Assembly (NCBI RefSeq): GCF_003254395.2
Contig: NC_037642.1
Location: 3,690,501-3,754,500 of the forward strand
Source: Apis mellifera
Taxonomy: Eukaryota > Arthropoda > Insecta > Hymenoptera > Apidae
Reading direction: 5' to 3'
Length of the DNA: 64,000 nt
Below the pieces are notes generated by a model, which was given only the letters and a program-made list of their open reading frames with translations, was not told the origin of the DNA and did not search any database. Shown here piece after piece: positions 1-11,814 of this stretch (positions within the stretch are counted from its first letter, which is position 1; every line of letters begins with the position of its first letter). A program made the position numbers and the translations under genes.

Positions 1-1784
1 CAAATTATAAATTTCATTATTTTTGTATCTGCAGTAGAATATAATCTTTTGCCTAAAATTTATTTGTATTTGACAAATTTTTAAATTCGATTTTTGAAAA
101 ATGTTATTTTTTTTCTTTTTATTTTTCCATAATCAGTTTCTGTATTGCTTATTTTGAAACATCTTGTATACCTATATGGATGAAACACACGTGGACAATC
201 ACATGTCTCAAAACCTCTGTAACGAGATGTACTTACGTCGTATTTCCTTGCCCAGCCAGGACATTTTTACGAGGGGAAATAAGTTCAAGTTTAAAGAGCG
301 TAACCAGGGTATAGCTTTTTACGAGCGTTTCTTAAAGAGACGTACTAACATTATTCCCTACGTGCGTTGAAAGAAGTTGGCTTTTAAATTTCAGAGGGAT
401 AATTGTTTTTAAAGTTGAAGAATAATTGAAAGGAATATTTTAAAGGATTACTTGATGATATCATACTTAAGCTCTACTACTAAATAATTATCCTTTGATA
501 GTTTACATTTCGTTTTAATGAAAAGATCCTTTTATTAAATGCGATTTATTATTTAAGAGAACGAATATCAAACTATTAACTAATACTTTAAAGTATTTCA
601 ATTTGTCTATAATTAAATGATTATTATTTAAGATACTTTTTTTTTTAAGAAAAGATGCCAATGAAATTTAAATGTAGATTATTCTTCTTGTCTTTAAATA
701 TTTTTTTTTAAATTTCTATAAAATATATTGATAAAATTTCCATGGAAATACAATTTATTTATATATATTTAACCACAATTTACTTTTCATTTCAATTTCT
801 AAAACGCAAGCCTCAGACATGCATTTGTAATGTTCATATAAGTCGAGCGAAATAACTCGAATAACGAACAATATCTCCATTTCATCGTAATATACATTTA
901 TCAAATCTATTAAAACGCGCCTCGTAGCACGTGATCGTGTTTCACGTTCAATACGCCGCGCCATTGAAATAATAACGTACGGAAAGAGTTGTATTTGCCT
1001 GACTTGAATAGAATTCTTTCCCCCCCTTTCTTCTAGGTACACTATTATAACAATTTCGTCGTTTCACTGAAGTTCGACAAAATTATCGTGGCCCAGCATT
1101 TATGACGAAGGATAAAAGATAATAATAATAGCGGAGAAAAATAAGGCATGGGATAAAAACAGTCTAAAAACACGACATGTGTTAGCTTGACAAGCCGGTA
1201 ATCATTTATAAGCATTAATATTTGACGATGAAAAAAGTTGAGAGTGCAAAAGGCTGACCTATAAATTGTAGACTGTATCGTTACATTGCACTCCACATAC
1301 ATACATAATTCAAGGGGCTCTTTACTCGGTAATTGCGAGTGATACACATTTTTGTCCGTAGAAATTTTTAACTGCTAATCATCATCTTCACGTTTTAAAT
1401 CGATTGCACGATTTGATGTTACGAATTCATAAAATGAATGATGAAGATTGATATTTCATTTTATGTAGAAACAGTTGTACAAAAAATTATAATATTGTCA
1501 ATATCACATAAATTAAAACATTTATTAAGAAATAAAAGTGAAACTCTTATCGTTAAAAAAAGTTTCAATTTCAACAAGTTTAGGCTTCTTACAATAATAT
1601 ACAAGAATATCAAATTAAAAATATATATTAAAAATTCACTTATATATTCTCCTTTCTACTAGTTACTTTCATATTATCTTATAATATAACAAAAGAGTAA
1701 AAGAGAACAAAGTAGAATAATCTTTTCACTCGAATCTTTTCACAATCCACTTATTCTCGAATTAATCTCGCATATGTGTAATAT
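1..1784. other. AT-rich non-coding stretch
   Basis: Mostly AT-rich sequence with A/T runs and no recognisable gene. A short CpG pocket lies near 920-970. A 68-codon frame on the plus strand at 164-370 is charged and not low in complexity, but it matches no family I know and has no convincing splice context. I see nothing else to annotate. Confidence 0.6.
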
Positions 1785-2036
1785 TTACACGAGGGGCACG
1801 AATCTATTGCCGGTATGCAGAGAGATCAGCGGAAGCTGAGAGTCTTTCCTTCGCTTGGGAAGGACACACAAAACGAGCTGCGAATGGGGGGCTAATTTTC
1901 CCCGGAGAGGGATTAACCCCTCTGTGGAAAAGCGTGGCAGCAAGCTATAGAGAAAAGAAGAGGAAAAAGATCTTAAGGAAGAGGCTTTTACCAGTGGTAG
2001 GTACACGTAAGAAGAGCTTGCGGTCTTGAGAGGTCA

Positions 2037-2046
2037 AAGATGGCGG
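2037..2046 (+). promoter_or_regulatory. YY1/Pho-type AAGATGGCGG site
   Basis: The decamer AAGATGGCGG matches the core of the YY1 motif, which in animals often sits just downstream of a transcription start with its ATG as initiator. The ATG here opens only MAVEKS before a stop, so it is not a useful start codon without splicing. One short motif is weak evidence. Confidence 0.2.
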
Positions 2047-2159
2047 TAGAGAAGAGTTGAGGAATAGCTGGCGTATAGTTCGACCCTCCCCAACCGCTAT
2101 CAGCTACTTTGCATTTCGTTGTTATTCAGAAATAGTCGCAAACTGTCGTGCCGTCTAGT

Positions 2160-2560
2160 GGACTGTGCCATTTCTTTGTAACTCTCTTCGTCCATTCATC
2201 CCTCTTGCCACTCCTTTTTCCCCTCCCTGCAAGGAGATGTTTTATTAATGAAAATGAAGAAGCTTTCTATATTTTCCTTCATCCATCCATCCACCATTCT
2301 TGTCGCTGCTCTTTGTGATTCCTCTTTATCTTCGTTCCTCTATCGTCCTCGTCCTCGCTCATATACCTACGTCGACCACTCTGTCGTCCTTCCTCCCTCT
2401 GCAACCGGTGTTCACCATTTTCCAGGATATCCTAGCCGACCAAGTATTTCATTCCAAACGATTTCGACGCTCTCATTCCCTCTTTCTTCGCTTTGTCCAT
2501 TTTTCCCTTCCATTTTTCCACCCTTCGTCCCGCTACCTACACCAGGCAATGGTATTATTT
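2160..2560 (+). repeat. Pyrimidine-rich tract with CCAT/CTTC repeats
   Basis: The plus strand is dominated by C and T over about 400 bases, including a short run of CATC units near 2279-2293. It is similar in character to the tract at 10529-10820 and opposite in strand to those at 36976-37446 and 52434-52710. Confidence 0.55.
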
Positions 2561-2670
2561 ACCGGTGGTCCAGCCTCTGGGGAATGCGACAACAAGCTAT
2601 GCGCGAAATTAATTCAGACTAACAACAGGCGTGGCTTGGTAAGAGGAAAGAGAGGCAAAGCTGAGTGAAT

Positions 2671-3355
2671 AATTGTAATGGAAACATGTAAACTTTTCCT
2701 CTGATTTTGAATTTTTTAAGGAATGCTTTAATACTACTGTAGCTTTTTTTCTCTCATGAAATTCTCGCTTAAATAGAGAATAAGTTATTATCTCTAAACT
2801 TGACTTACTCGTTGCAATTGTAATGAGAGTGGTCGGATGAAACGGAATTCTGAATTAACTTGTGAGATATTGGGTTATGAGATATCATCTAGGATTTGAA
2901 TTTAACCTGGTAATATCAATTAATTTACCACGAGAGAGATAATCAATGAATTTCACATTCTATGAATTTATATTTAAAAGTATTCAATTATCAAACATGA
3001 TAAAAATTTCTTCTTCTTCTTTACTTTTTCAATATAATTTTAACATTATATATTAGTCTTAATTTATAATATTGAATTTTATAATTTATAATATTCCAAT
3101 TCATAATAATAATTACTCTTTCCCTTCGTATTATATATTTTGTATATTACCTACGTTTTAAAGACAACAAATGATTTATTAATAGAAATATTATACATAT
3201 TTCAGATTTGCATTTTTTCTACAGTTCCCCATAATCGTGCAGAAAATGATAATTCGCCATTTCATTCATCTCTCATTCCATGAATCTCCCCTGAATTCGA
3301 ATAAACTTTTGGAACTCTCCTCGTTATTCACCCCTAGAAATGAATAAATTTATCA
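2671..3355. other. AT-rich non-coding stretch
   Basis: AT-rich DNA with runs of TTATAAT-like sequence. I see no gene, repeat array or regulatory motif that stands out. Confidence 0.6.
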
Positions 3356-3880
3356 GAAACGCATGATCACAGTTAAATCACTCCTATCATACAGCATCCT
3401 GCCGAAACACTTTTCCGAATTGTCTCCTTGGCTCGCATAACGGCGCGCATTTATGGCGCGGAAGAGGAGTTCGAGGCGGATGGCCGGTGGAACTGATGAC
3501 GGCGGACGGAAGTTGGCCCAGAATCGGCTGCTGGTTTCGTGCATAAATGCACAGTGGAGCGAATAGAGCTGGTTGGTCCGGGATTGGTAGCATAGTTTGT
3601 CGGTATGTCGTGCAGAAGCAAGGGTCCGGTTGCACGCGGAAATGGAGGTTCGTCCTGTTTCAGCTTTTGGGCTCCGTTCCTCGTCTCCCTTCTGCGCGTT
3701 CTGCCTCTTTCCAACGACGAGGGGAATCCCTCTGTCCTAGCCACCAGAGTGGTTTCATACGCTAATGTACCGGAATCCATTCCTGTATCAGATTATGACG
3801 GATTGAATGATTCGTTTGAATCGTTCAAGTTAGTTATTGGTTTTCATTACCTTGTGTCGAAGGTATACGATTGATCGAAA
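3356..3880. other. CpG-rich island with overlapping open frames
   Basis: This compact G+C-elevated island is open in several frames on both strands, as expected when stop codons become rare. The least biased frame is plus 3605-3874 (89 codons), with a hydrophobic stretch around residues 20-36 followed by an acidic tail. The minus frame 3451-3780 (109 codons) is Arg/Pro/Ser-rich. I recognise neither product. The island may be regulatory or a short exon. Confidence 0.35.
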
Positions 3881-4590
3881 CATGTATGCGTGAGAATTTG
3901 ATGAAAATCTGTTTGTGTTTGTTTGAGGAAATTTGATTAGACCTCGAATGTAATACTTTTTTCCCATTATTAATTGATTGCTTCGAATATTTTGATTAGC
4001 ATTACTTTAGATCTTTAGATAATTTATAATCTTATATTATTACGAGAAAATTTTAATAATATTAAATTTTGTGAACAATTTTCTTCCTTTTTTTTTTAAA
4101 AATTCAATCCTTTTTTTTGTAATATTATAAGAATTATAAGATTTATGTATTAATTAATTATGTGCATAAGTATATTAAATTTCGTATCATCATAATTTGT
4201 TGCTATGAAAATGAAATATAGATCTTGATAGAATAGAAGGTATTTTTTAAAACTATGTGCTAAGAATATATGTGTCTAGTTAATCATTAAAACTCGAACC
4301 AGAAATACAGCGTGTAAAATATTTTGTCCGAAACATGTTCAATCAAAACTCACCAAGCTTTATTTCAGATCGGTCAATTATTTTAATTCTACAGTGAAAG
4401 TAATTTCAATCGTACAATTTGACATACATATACATATACATACACATACATACATACACGAGTGAATTAAATCGTCCAAGCGGATCATCGTTGATGACAA
4501 GATAAATTGAGACACGATCGTGATTCCCGATGCAATAAATGTGTTGTTTACAAAGGATATTTTTTGAGCGAGAGTCTTGTCGATCGTGCC
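3881..4590. other. AT-rich stretch with a microsatellite
   Basis: AT-rich sequence with T homopolymers near 4085-4118 and an ACAT/ATAC repeat at 4422-4459. No coding sequence is seen. Confidence 0.6.
4422..4459. repeat. Imperfect (ACAT)n microsatellite
   Basis: About 38 bases of ACAT units interrupted by TACATATAC variants. It is a typical insect tetranucleotide microsatellite. Confidence 0.8.
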
Positions 4591-5139
4591 AATAAATTTC
4601 TGGTAATCGTAATTGTTGTGGTCAAAGAGCATACCCACGAATAGCGTTTGTCCTTCCTGTTTCGAAGCGAGGTTAATTACTGGGACAGAGTCTATTATTC
4701 CGGCGCAATGTCAACTCATAGCCGTGTTATTGGGCGTACATTTAATACCTAAATTTAATTTCCTCTGCGGCCGCTTTGTTGCCAACCCTTGTCCCTTGCT
4801 GCAGCTGCAATATCATCGGCCGCCATTGTTAATGTAAACGATGGCCAAAGCTATCCAAGAACGTGTCTTTTCCAAGATTAAATTATTCGCAGTGTTGAGG
4901 ATCCGATCTATAACGCGATGGTATTTGTAATTCCATGTTCCAGAATCAAGGGACACACTGAATAGTGAAGGCGTGCTATTATGAAATATTATAATTAAAT
5001 CTAATAATCTTATTATACCAAATAAAATTTAATTCAAGTTTTAACTACTTTTTGATAACAATCTTTATCTATATAAATAAAAATTAACGAGAATAATTTA
5101 TTGACGTACCAAAACGAGAAATACAATATAGACCTCAAT
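4591..5139. other. Mild GC island passing into AT-rich DNA
   Basis: 4600-4980 has raised G+C and a small cluster around 4765-4830 containing GCGGCCGC, CTGCAGCTGC and CGGCCGCC. The rest is AT-rich. No gene is recognised. Confidence 0.45.
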
Positions 5140-5259
5140 TCACCAATTTAAACGATCGCTATAAGTAGCAACGGATGCCACGAGTCAGCCAAATTTTAAC
5201 AATCCCTATAACCCACTGTCTTTACAACTCGGCTTAGACTTATACAAGCATCCTCTCCG

Positions 5260-5487
5260 TCATTTTAAAGCATGAAAGTATAACAACACGATAAACCTGG
5301 CCCGTATTCCGTAAACCAACACCGACTCGTTACCCACTTTCTTCTTGCCTGCGTAATAAGCTGCGTAATAAGCTTGGAGCATGGACGGTGGTTTCCAGCA
5401 ACCACGTTTCACCAAGCCAACCGCGCCGTATGCCGCGAGGGGAACCAGGATCCAGGATCTGGATCGGCGCATAAATAGGTTTGCCAA
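5260..5487 (-). other. Unassigned 75-codon open frame
   Basis: The frame starts at 5487 on the minus strand and ends at 5260. The predicted peptide has an Arg-rich start, then a hydrophobic segment (about residues 12-26, WILVPLAAYGAVGLV), then a repeated AYYA/AYYA motif encoded by the 12-bp tandem duplication at 5349-5372, and a Lys cluster. That layout could suit a small membrane or secreted peptide. There is no homology I can name, and a chance frame in CpG-rich DNA is more likely. Confidence 0.12.
5349..5372. repeat. 12-bp tandem duplication
   Basis: CTGCGTAATAAG occurs twice in direct succession (5349-5360 and 5361-5372) with no mismatch. The unit is a multiple of three, so it keeps the minus-strand frame open. 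Confidence 0.85.
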
Positions 5488-5785
5488 AAGTTTATCAAGG
5501 ATTAGTACATCGCGCTCTGGTTTTCCACCCCTTTAAGAAACGAGGCGTGGAAAAGACGAGGATAAACATCGCCTGTAGGCGAATAACACAGGTAGCAAGC
5601 GTGGGTGGGCTCGAGTACAACGAGGGTGTCTACCTACTCGGCTACACACTCGTCCCCTCTTCTCTCCAGTTCTCTCTCGAGCTCGTGCACGTTCGAGCGA
5701 GTTCAACGAGTGCAACTGCTTATGGCGTCATAACCAAGCTCGAGGACGATGACGACGTCGACGTGTTTCACTGTCGGCCCGGGTA

Positions 5786-5807
5786 TGGAGCCAACGTGGA
5801 GCCAAGT
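5786..5807. repeat. 11-bp imperfect tandem repeat
   Basis: TGGAGCCAA is repeated at an 11-base period (5786-5796 and 5797-5807). The last two bases of each unit differ. Confidence 0.75.
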
Positions 5808-5850
5808 CGGTTTAGACCCGGTTCAAGTCGCTTGATCCCGCTCTCGAGCT

Positions 5851-5883
5851 GTGTACGCTCCCGCGGGTCATCCGAGCGTACAC
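5851..5883. repeat. Perfect 10-bp inverted repeat, 13-nt loop
   Basis: The arms GTGTACGCTC (5851-5860) and GAGCGTACAC (5874-5883) are exact reverse complements. The loop contains the palindrome CCGCGG. The repeat sits in the CpG island and could form a hairpin or a dyad protein-binding site. Confidence 0.8.
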
Positions 5884-6604
5884 TTGGGGCGGGTTGAAGA
5901 CGTTTATGTGGGTAAACCTCGACGCCTTCGACGAATTTTCCGCGAGGATTCGAGCGCACACGATCTTGTTTAAGATCGGGGAAGACTCTCTTCGCGTGCT
6001 CCATCGCGTCTGCTGTGATTTTAAAGTTATTATGTGAAAACTTGATGGTGAAAAGAGGAAACCGTTTTGTAGAGAGAGATGCAACGTACTGGATTCTAAA
6101 TTTTTTATCGAATATGCTTAATTGGATGTGTGTTTCGAAGAATGGGTTTATTTTTTAATTTTTATTATGTAGTTTAAATACAAATGCGTGTCCACTTATC
6201 CGTAGCAATATAGAATTGACATTTTTCCATCGGTCCGACAGAGGCGAAATTTTCAGTACAAGTGTTTTGCTGATCTGATGACAATCATATATGTATTGCT
6301 TTTACAATGGCCAAATATTTTTCAAGTGATGGATGACGAAAAATTAATAATACATGTTGGTTTCGAATTTTATTTTTGTCCTCTTCCATAATAAATGTTA
6401 ATATTTTCCAATCCAAAAAATTATAAACGAGAATATTAAATAGCTTATCTGAAAATAAAACATTAATAATTTTTGTTAAAAGAATCAAGATCAGGATAAA
6501 AAGAATGGATCCTTTTTTATTTAATTAATTTAATAGCATTAAAATCGTCTCCGAGTTTAATTTCGATTGGCACTATTGCTAGAAAATAGTTTCGTGGCGC
6601 AGTG

Positions 6605-6658
6605 TTCGCGGTTCTTTTTTTCGAAATCAGGGATTCTCCGAAACAACTTAACCGCGAA
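6605..6658. repeat. 9-bp inverted repeat
   Basis: TTCGCGGTT (6605-6613) and AACCGCGAA (6650-6658) are exact reverse complements separated by 36 bases. The arms are unusually CpG-rich for their surroundings. Confidence 0.7.
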
Positions 6659-8532
6659 AACCGCTAGAGGATTTTCCAACTCCGGAGTGTGCTACTCCCG
6701 TGAAAGTTTTCTCATGTTGAATTCAGAAAGCCATTCTTTCGGAAAGCGAATACCGGCTAGATACTCCGTTTCAGATTTAATTCAACAACTTCTCTTCCTC
6801 TTTCCTGTCTGAAAATGTAATAATGTTTAATAACACACAGAGAATGAAATGCAATTAATTTGAGATTATACAAAATGTAAAATACAATTATCTTATGACA
6901 CGAACAGAGAGTATATCATTTTTTCTACTTTTAATTATTTCATACTTCAAATTTAGAATTCTTTTTCTTTGAAGTTTGTAACTTTGAATCTCAGAATCTG
7001 TAACTCAGAATTATTTGTCACACATTTAAAGATATCAGAGTAACTTTTTACTATGCTATTTATATTTTATTCATAAAAGAAGATTAAACTAACATTTAAT
7101 ACTTTCCAATGTTGTAAATAACTTTTTTATGAAGATCTATATATATATAAAGATAGAAAAAGAAAGAAATTTATGTGATAAAAATTTTATTAAAAAAGAA
7201 TCTACAAATAGCCCAAAAAAATATTTCCATCTCGCTCTCTTTCATCTCTCTAAAATTTATTTCATTCTTAAATAATATACTTTAAAATTTTACGACCGTA
7301 AGGTCTCTAAAAATTTGCTATGAAATCTCGAATTCATTCGCCAAAATGAACTATCGAATTTATAACTATTTTATCGAAAACCGATTCGATTTGAGCGGAA
7401 TCAGCAGGGGAAATAGTTGGGGAAAGTGGAAAGAATTATCCTCGCCATCTTAAAACACGTGGAATAATGCAAACGTCGTTACTGTAACAGAATAAAATTC
7501 AGAGAAGGAGACACGGTTACCGAGAAGCGAAACGAAGCGTATTCGTTGAATGTTCGATAAAGCGGGGAACGGTGGTGATATATTATTCAAAGGCCCTTTA
7601 TCTTCCAAAGTAGATCGCACTTCTTATTTCGGCTCTCGAGTTCTTGATTCTATTTACCGCCGTTTATGTCGAATGCTTCTCACCGTACGACTCGATTAAA
7701 TAAATTATTTGCCCCCACCACAAAGACATTTTATGATGTACAGGTCTTTCACAACGATCTGGATTTCCTATCGCAAAAGTGGTCCCATCAGTTTGAGCTT
7801 GGAAAACTCGAAGGCAGCGATAAGAAAGCGGGGCGGAGTTTTATTCGAGTACACGATGACGTATATAAAAGTTTTTTGATACAGCATTTGGAAAGTCATT
7901 TTTACGAATGAGAACGTATTTTTCTCCTAGATTTAATACGTTTCTAGATTGAATACGAAAAGTTGAAAATTGGCGCTATAAATTATGATATAAAATAATT
8001 GATTTCATGTAGAACATTCTGTATTCCTTATAATTATTCTGTTTTATTCTTTTCAAGTTCGTGGACAACAAAGATTCAGTGTCACGTATAGAATATTATT
8101 GATTTTTTAAAGAAATATATTGTATATTTTTAATTTCTAAAATAATTTTAACATTTAAATGAAAGTCAAATGAAATCTTCTTTACGATCGTCACAAAGAC
8201 ACATAATACTCAGTTGTATGGTAGACTGTATATAGAAGCTCTCTAGCGCAAGCTCAGAGTTGGCATAAGGTTGGAGCACATTGTATAGCTGCAAAGTACC
8301 GCATTTTCTAAATCCCACGGGTCGAAAGGTGCAAAATTCCTTCTGAGTAGCGGAGAAGAATATATACAAGTGCTAAGAGCTAAGCAACCGTGAAACACCG
8401 CGAAATACTCGTATGAATGGAACTTATTTTGTCAATGCGACAATTTTCCTTGAAAGTAGACACTTTTATTTTAAGTATCTCTGATTTCAACTATTCATGA
8501 ATGATCTCGAAACCTTTATATGATCTTGTTAT

Positions 8533-8554
8533 AATTTAATTTAATTTAATTTAA
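8533..8554. repeat. (AATTT)4 short tandem repeat
   Basis: Four perfect AATTT units followed by AA. It is a simple repeat with no further function visible. Confidence 0.8.
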
Positions 8555-9429
8555 AAGAATTTGAAGTAACGATATAATTTTCAATTGTTTATTATTAAAT
8601 ATTTTTCATGTAAAAATTTGTTTTAAAATCCAAAAGCAGAGAAATCTTTTTATAAGTCAAAATTGAGCCAATGTTTGTCTATGCACATGATAATTTGATT
8701 GTTCAGGATTGTATTTTAATGTGAAGAATATTATTCTATATCGCAAAGATATGACATCGAAAGTGGAAGATCATAACATGTAAAATGTCGAAAACGTAAA
8801 ATATGAGAATGATATGCCGACCCAAGATCATGGTCACGTAAGATTTTCTGCCTAGATGCAAAGCTCAGCAATATCTGGAGACATCATGTTATTGGCAAAT
8901 GTGAAAGCAATCTTCCATGGCTATCATTCTTTTTAAGTTAATCTCAATGGGAATCTTTCTATCCTTTATTCCATTTTCTAAAATTTAATGAGACAAAATA
9001 CCATTTATAACGATTAATAATTTTTGATAGATAACAAAAATTGATTAATCGTGAAAAGTAAAAGAAAAGTGGTGTCAGATTAATACCTGTTCTGTGAGCT
9101 TTTAGTATCTTTTCATCGGACGTTCTTTTGAAAAAATCTATCATAAATTTTTCTGTTCGTTAATCTGGCTATATTTTGTTCTCATACCTCACTGGCCATG
9201 CTCGATAGAATTTTATTTTTTCCAAACTTCAAAAAAATTTAATACTTTAAAAGAATTGCAAGATATTTATTCTATGTATTGCAATAAATTATATTAGAAA
9301 ATTTTATAGAAACAATTGATTATTCACAGTTTTTTAAATATTATTAATCGTTACATTTAAATTGTAAAACAAGATTATATGCTCAATTTTCTAGAAAATA
9401 CTTAAACAGAAACGTAAGAGAACGATACA

Positions 9430-11110
9430 AACATGGCCAATTACGCGTAATTTCTTCAATCATTCGGTTCATCGAATTTCCAGAACGTTGATTGGAGCAA
9501 GCCAGAAGAAGCTTATTAGTCGAGCACCACTTACATCGAAGTGGTTCACGTAACTGGCTCTTAAAATTAATTATGTTACCTGTACGAATCCGCGTATATC
9601 ATGTCTCATTAACTGTTATAACACGTAACAAATTATCGCAGCGTAAGATCAACCAAAGTGTATAGATACATTTAACCGTTAACTGTCTCAACATTTTCAA
9701 GAATAAACGATCCGTTAATAGCTACATCGACGCGAACATCCGTATTTAATTACTCGGCCTCGAGAAATTACGGCGACGATCGATCAAACGAAACGCGTGT
9801 CACGCGTTCACGCTCGATCCAGCGGGAGACGAATCGTTTTCCAGGTTCCCAGGTTTTAAGCCGCGTTTCGATGGAAAGGTAGGGCAGATTTCACGTTTAT
9901 CAGCCGTTTACCGGCTATAACAATATTTCAAACGTTCCAAACCCAAATCTCGCATGAGCGAAAAAAAACTTTTCTCGTTATTTCGCCGAGCTGTATTTCA
10001 ATCGGGGTTCGTCGAAGGGGGTTAGTTTCCCGAATACAACAATTTCCCGACCAACATTACGCTAAGTAGGAGGAGGAGGGAGCGTCGATTAAATGCGAAA
10101 TTCAACGAACGCACCGTTAATGCAGCTGCGTAATAAACGTTCGGTTTAGGAAAGAGAAAGGGGAAGAAACGCGGATAAGAGTCGATGTGGTTGATTTATG
10201 AACGAAAATAATGATTCACGCTCGGCCGGTTTAGATTAATTTGCGAATGATTTTCCCTCCGTCTCTTGCTTGCTTTTTTTTTTCCCCCTTCTTTTTTATC
10301 CATTAAAACATGCGTACCGGTGGGAGAAGACGCGCGAGACGCTCCAGCGGTTCGCGAGAAACGAGCAATAGAAAGGGACGTAAGGATAATAGGGTCCCCG
10401 GGTACAATAACGCGTGATCAAAGGGAGACTGTCTAGTTATCCGAGTGCAACGGCACAAAACACGCGGAGAATCGCGAATCGATAGAGGTGAAATCGTGTT
10501 GGCGAGGGTGCAATGCGGCAATGGCTCACCCCTCCCTTCCCCGCCTCCAACCCCTTCTCTTTTCTCCCTCTATCTGTCTCAATATATGTCCCTATCTTTC
10601 TTCTCATCGTTCCTTTCTTACCACCGTCACGCTGCCTCGCTCTCGCCTTTTCGATCCATCCTCCTCCCTCCTGCGTATCCGCCGGATGCTTCCTCCCTCC
10701 TCCTCTTCTTCTTCTCCTCCTCCTCCTCACCCCTTTTCTCTTTAACGGGTTTCTTCGTTCTTCTCCATTTTCTCCCTTTCCTCCTCTTTTGTACGAAAGT
10801 CTTTTCGTTTTCTCTTGTAGTCACGATCCACTCCGTTCAATGGACGAGGTCTTCGGCCCGTGGAGGTAAAATACCAGGCACCCGGCTTGCAGAATACCGT
10901 CACAGACCACGAGAGACCAGTTAGCGTTCCCGGTGAGATTCTTCCTTTCTCGGTTACGTCGATCTGAAATCTCTCGGTTAATCGGATATCTCGATGGAGC
11001 CAATTCGTGGCTATGATTGGTCGCCATGGTTGTTCCATTCCAAAGCGGATTACGTGGATCATATGTTTATGATGACGGATTTGGAAGTGTTGTCGGATCG
11101 ATGTTTAAAA
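9430..11110. other. Broad GC/CpG-elevated region
   Basis: About 1.7 kb of raised G+C and CpG, including paired ACGCGT words near 9793-9807 and a pyrimidine-rich block at 10529-10820. Frames up to 159 codons (plus 10445-10924) and 106 codons (minus 10742-11062) run through the pyrimidine block and are Ser/Pro/Phe- or Lys/Glu/Arg-rich shadows. This could be a promoter plus untranslated exon, but no start or splice site is decisive. Confidence 0.4.
10689..10743 (+). repeat. Polypyrimidine tract (CCT/CTT)n
   Basis: C/T only from 10689 to 10728 (40 bases), then one A and a further pyrimidine run to 10743. CCT and CTT units predominate. Such tracts can adopt triplex (H-DNA) structure when they have mirror symmetry. 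Confidence 0.8.
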
Positions 11111-11814
11111 TTCTATATAATTGGTACGCGTCTTTCCGAATGAAGAATCGAAAGATAAATCTTTTATTTATCTTTCTTACGAGAATTGAGAATTGAGAAT
11201 TTGTAAGGAGTTGAGAGAATTTTTAAGAACTTGGACATTCTGTATTACACGATACATTTCCATTTAAATGACGTAAAGTAGACGCTTTAAATCTTTTTAA
11301 TCAAGATTGTATTAGACACTCCATTCTCGCTAATCCACTTAACTAGTGCATTTAACCAGTTCCAGCAGTATTTCTCAATTTCCTCCTATTCTCACATTCC
11401 GCTATTTACCAACATAACGGTGTTAAACGGTGCAAAATGTACATACATGTGCACACGGATACTATTTATAAATTAAAACTGTGCTGTTTCATTGGAGATT
11501 TCTATACATAAGCCTCGTTTATCATTTTACATCAATTTAAAAATATTCCAATTACAATGCAACAATTGGCAATATTTTCTTGTTGCTAATATAATAAAAA
11601 TATAATAAGAATTTAATACAATTAACATCCCATTTAATTTCTTGAAAAACGATTCTTTAACGATTATTATCGTTCTCCAATTTCATTTCTGAAGGAATTA
11701 ATAATATTCTTAATGATAAATCGAATATAATCTAACCATCTTCTTCTATTCTCTAAATATATTCCAACTTTCTAATTTCATATCCTCCCCGATAACGTGA
11801 GAAATCAATCTATT
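11111..11814. other. AT-rich non-coding stretch
   Basis: AT-rich DNA with a duplicated AACGGTG word near 11417-11435. Nothing else is notable. Confidence 0.6.

Larger units (their letters stand above)
1785..2670. other. GC/CpG-elevated island, possible regulatory region
   Basis: G+C rises sharply against the flanks. The first part (1785-2150) is mixed-composition sequence holding a YY1-type site. The second part (2160-2560) is strongly pyrimidine-rich on the plus strand. Overlapping 122-124-codon plus-strand frames here are Ser/Pro/Phe/Leu-rich products of the pyrimidine tract and are not credible proteins. The island could be a promoter or untranslated exon, which is inference only. Confidence 0.4.
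5481..5897 (+). other. Unassigned 138-codon open frame
   Basis: The longest plus-strand frame that is not dominated by a purine or pyrimidine tract outside 10445-10924. Composition is mixed, with an acidic run (EDDDDVDVF) around residues 89-97 from the GAC/GAT-rich stretch. No domain, signal peptide or known motif is visible, and the opposite strand is also partly open. It is probably a by-product of high CpG content. Confidence 0.12.
5140..6010. other. Strong CpG-rich island, candidate promoter or exon region
   Basis: This is one of the most CpG-dense parts of the window. It holds many CTCGAG/CGAGCTCG-type words (5610-5710), a GACGACGTCGACG stretch near 5750, two short tandem duplications and a perfect 10-bp inverted repeat. 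Open frames run on both strands: plus 5481-5897 (138 codons) and minus 5260-5487 (75 codons). Dense CpG in bee-like DNA is consistent with germline-unmethylated promoter or regulatory DNA, an inference from composition. Confidence 0.4.
6011..9429. other. Long AT-rich stretch with weak islands
   Basis: Largely AT-rich with minor G+C rises near 6540-6790, 7370-7910, 8160-8420 and 8800-8930. The plus frame 7666-7911 (81 codons) has balanced composition but is not recognisable and lacks clear splice signals. No RNA gene or mobile element is seen. Confidence 0.55.

Noticed and set aside
2248..2668. Overlapping 122-124-codon plus frames
   Set aside because: Same artefact in the pyrimidine-rich block; two frames open at once and no recognisable domain.
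10445..10924. 159-codon plus-strand frame
   Set aside because: Runs through the CCT/CTT tract and is Ser/Pro/Leu/Phe-rich. Two other frames over the same tract are also open.
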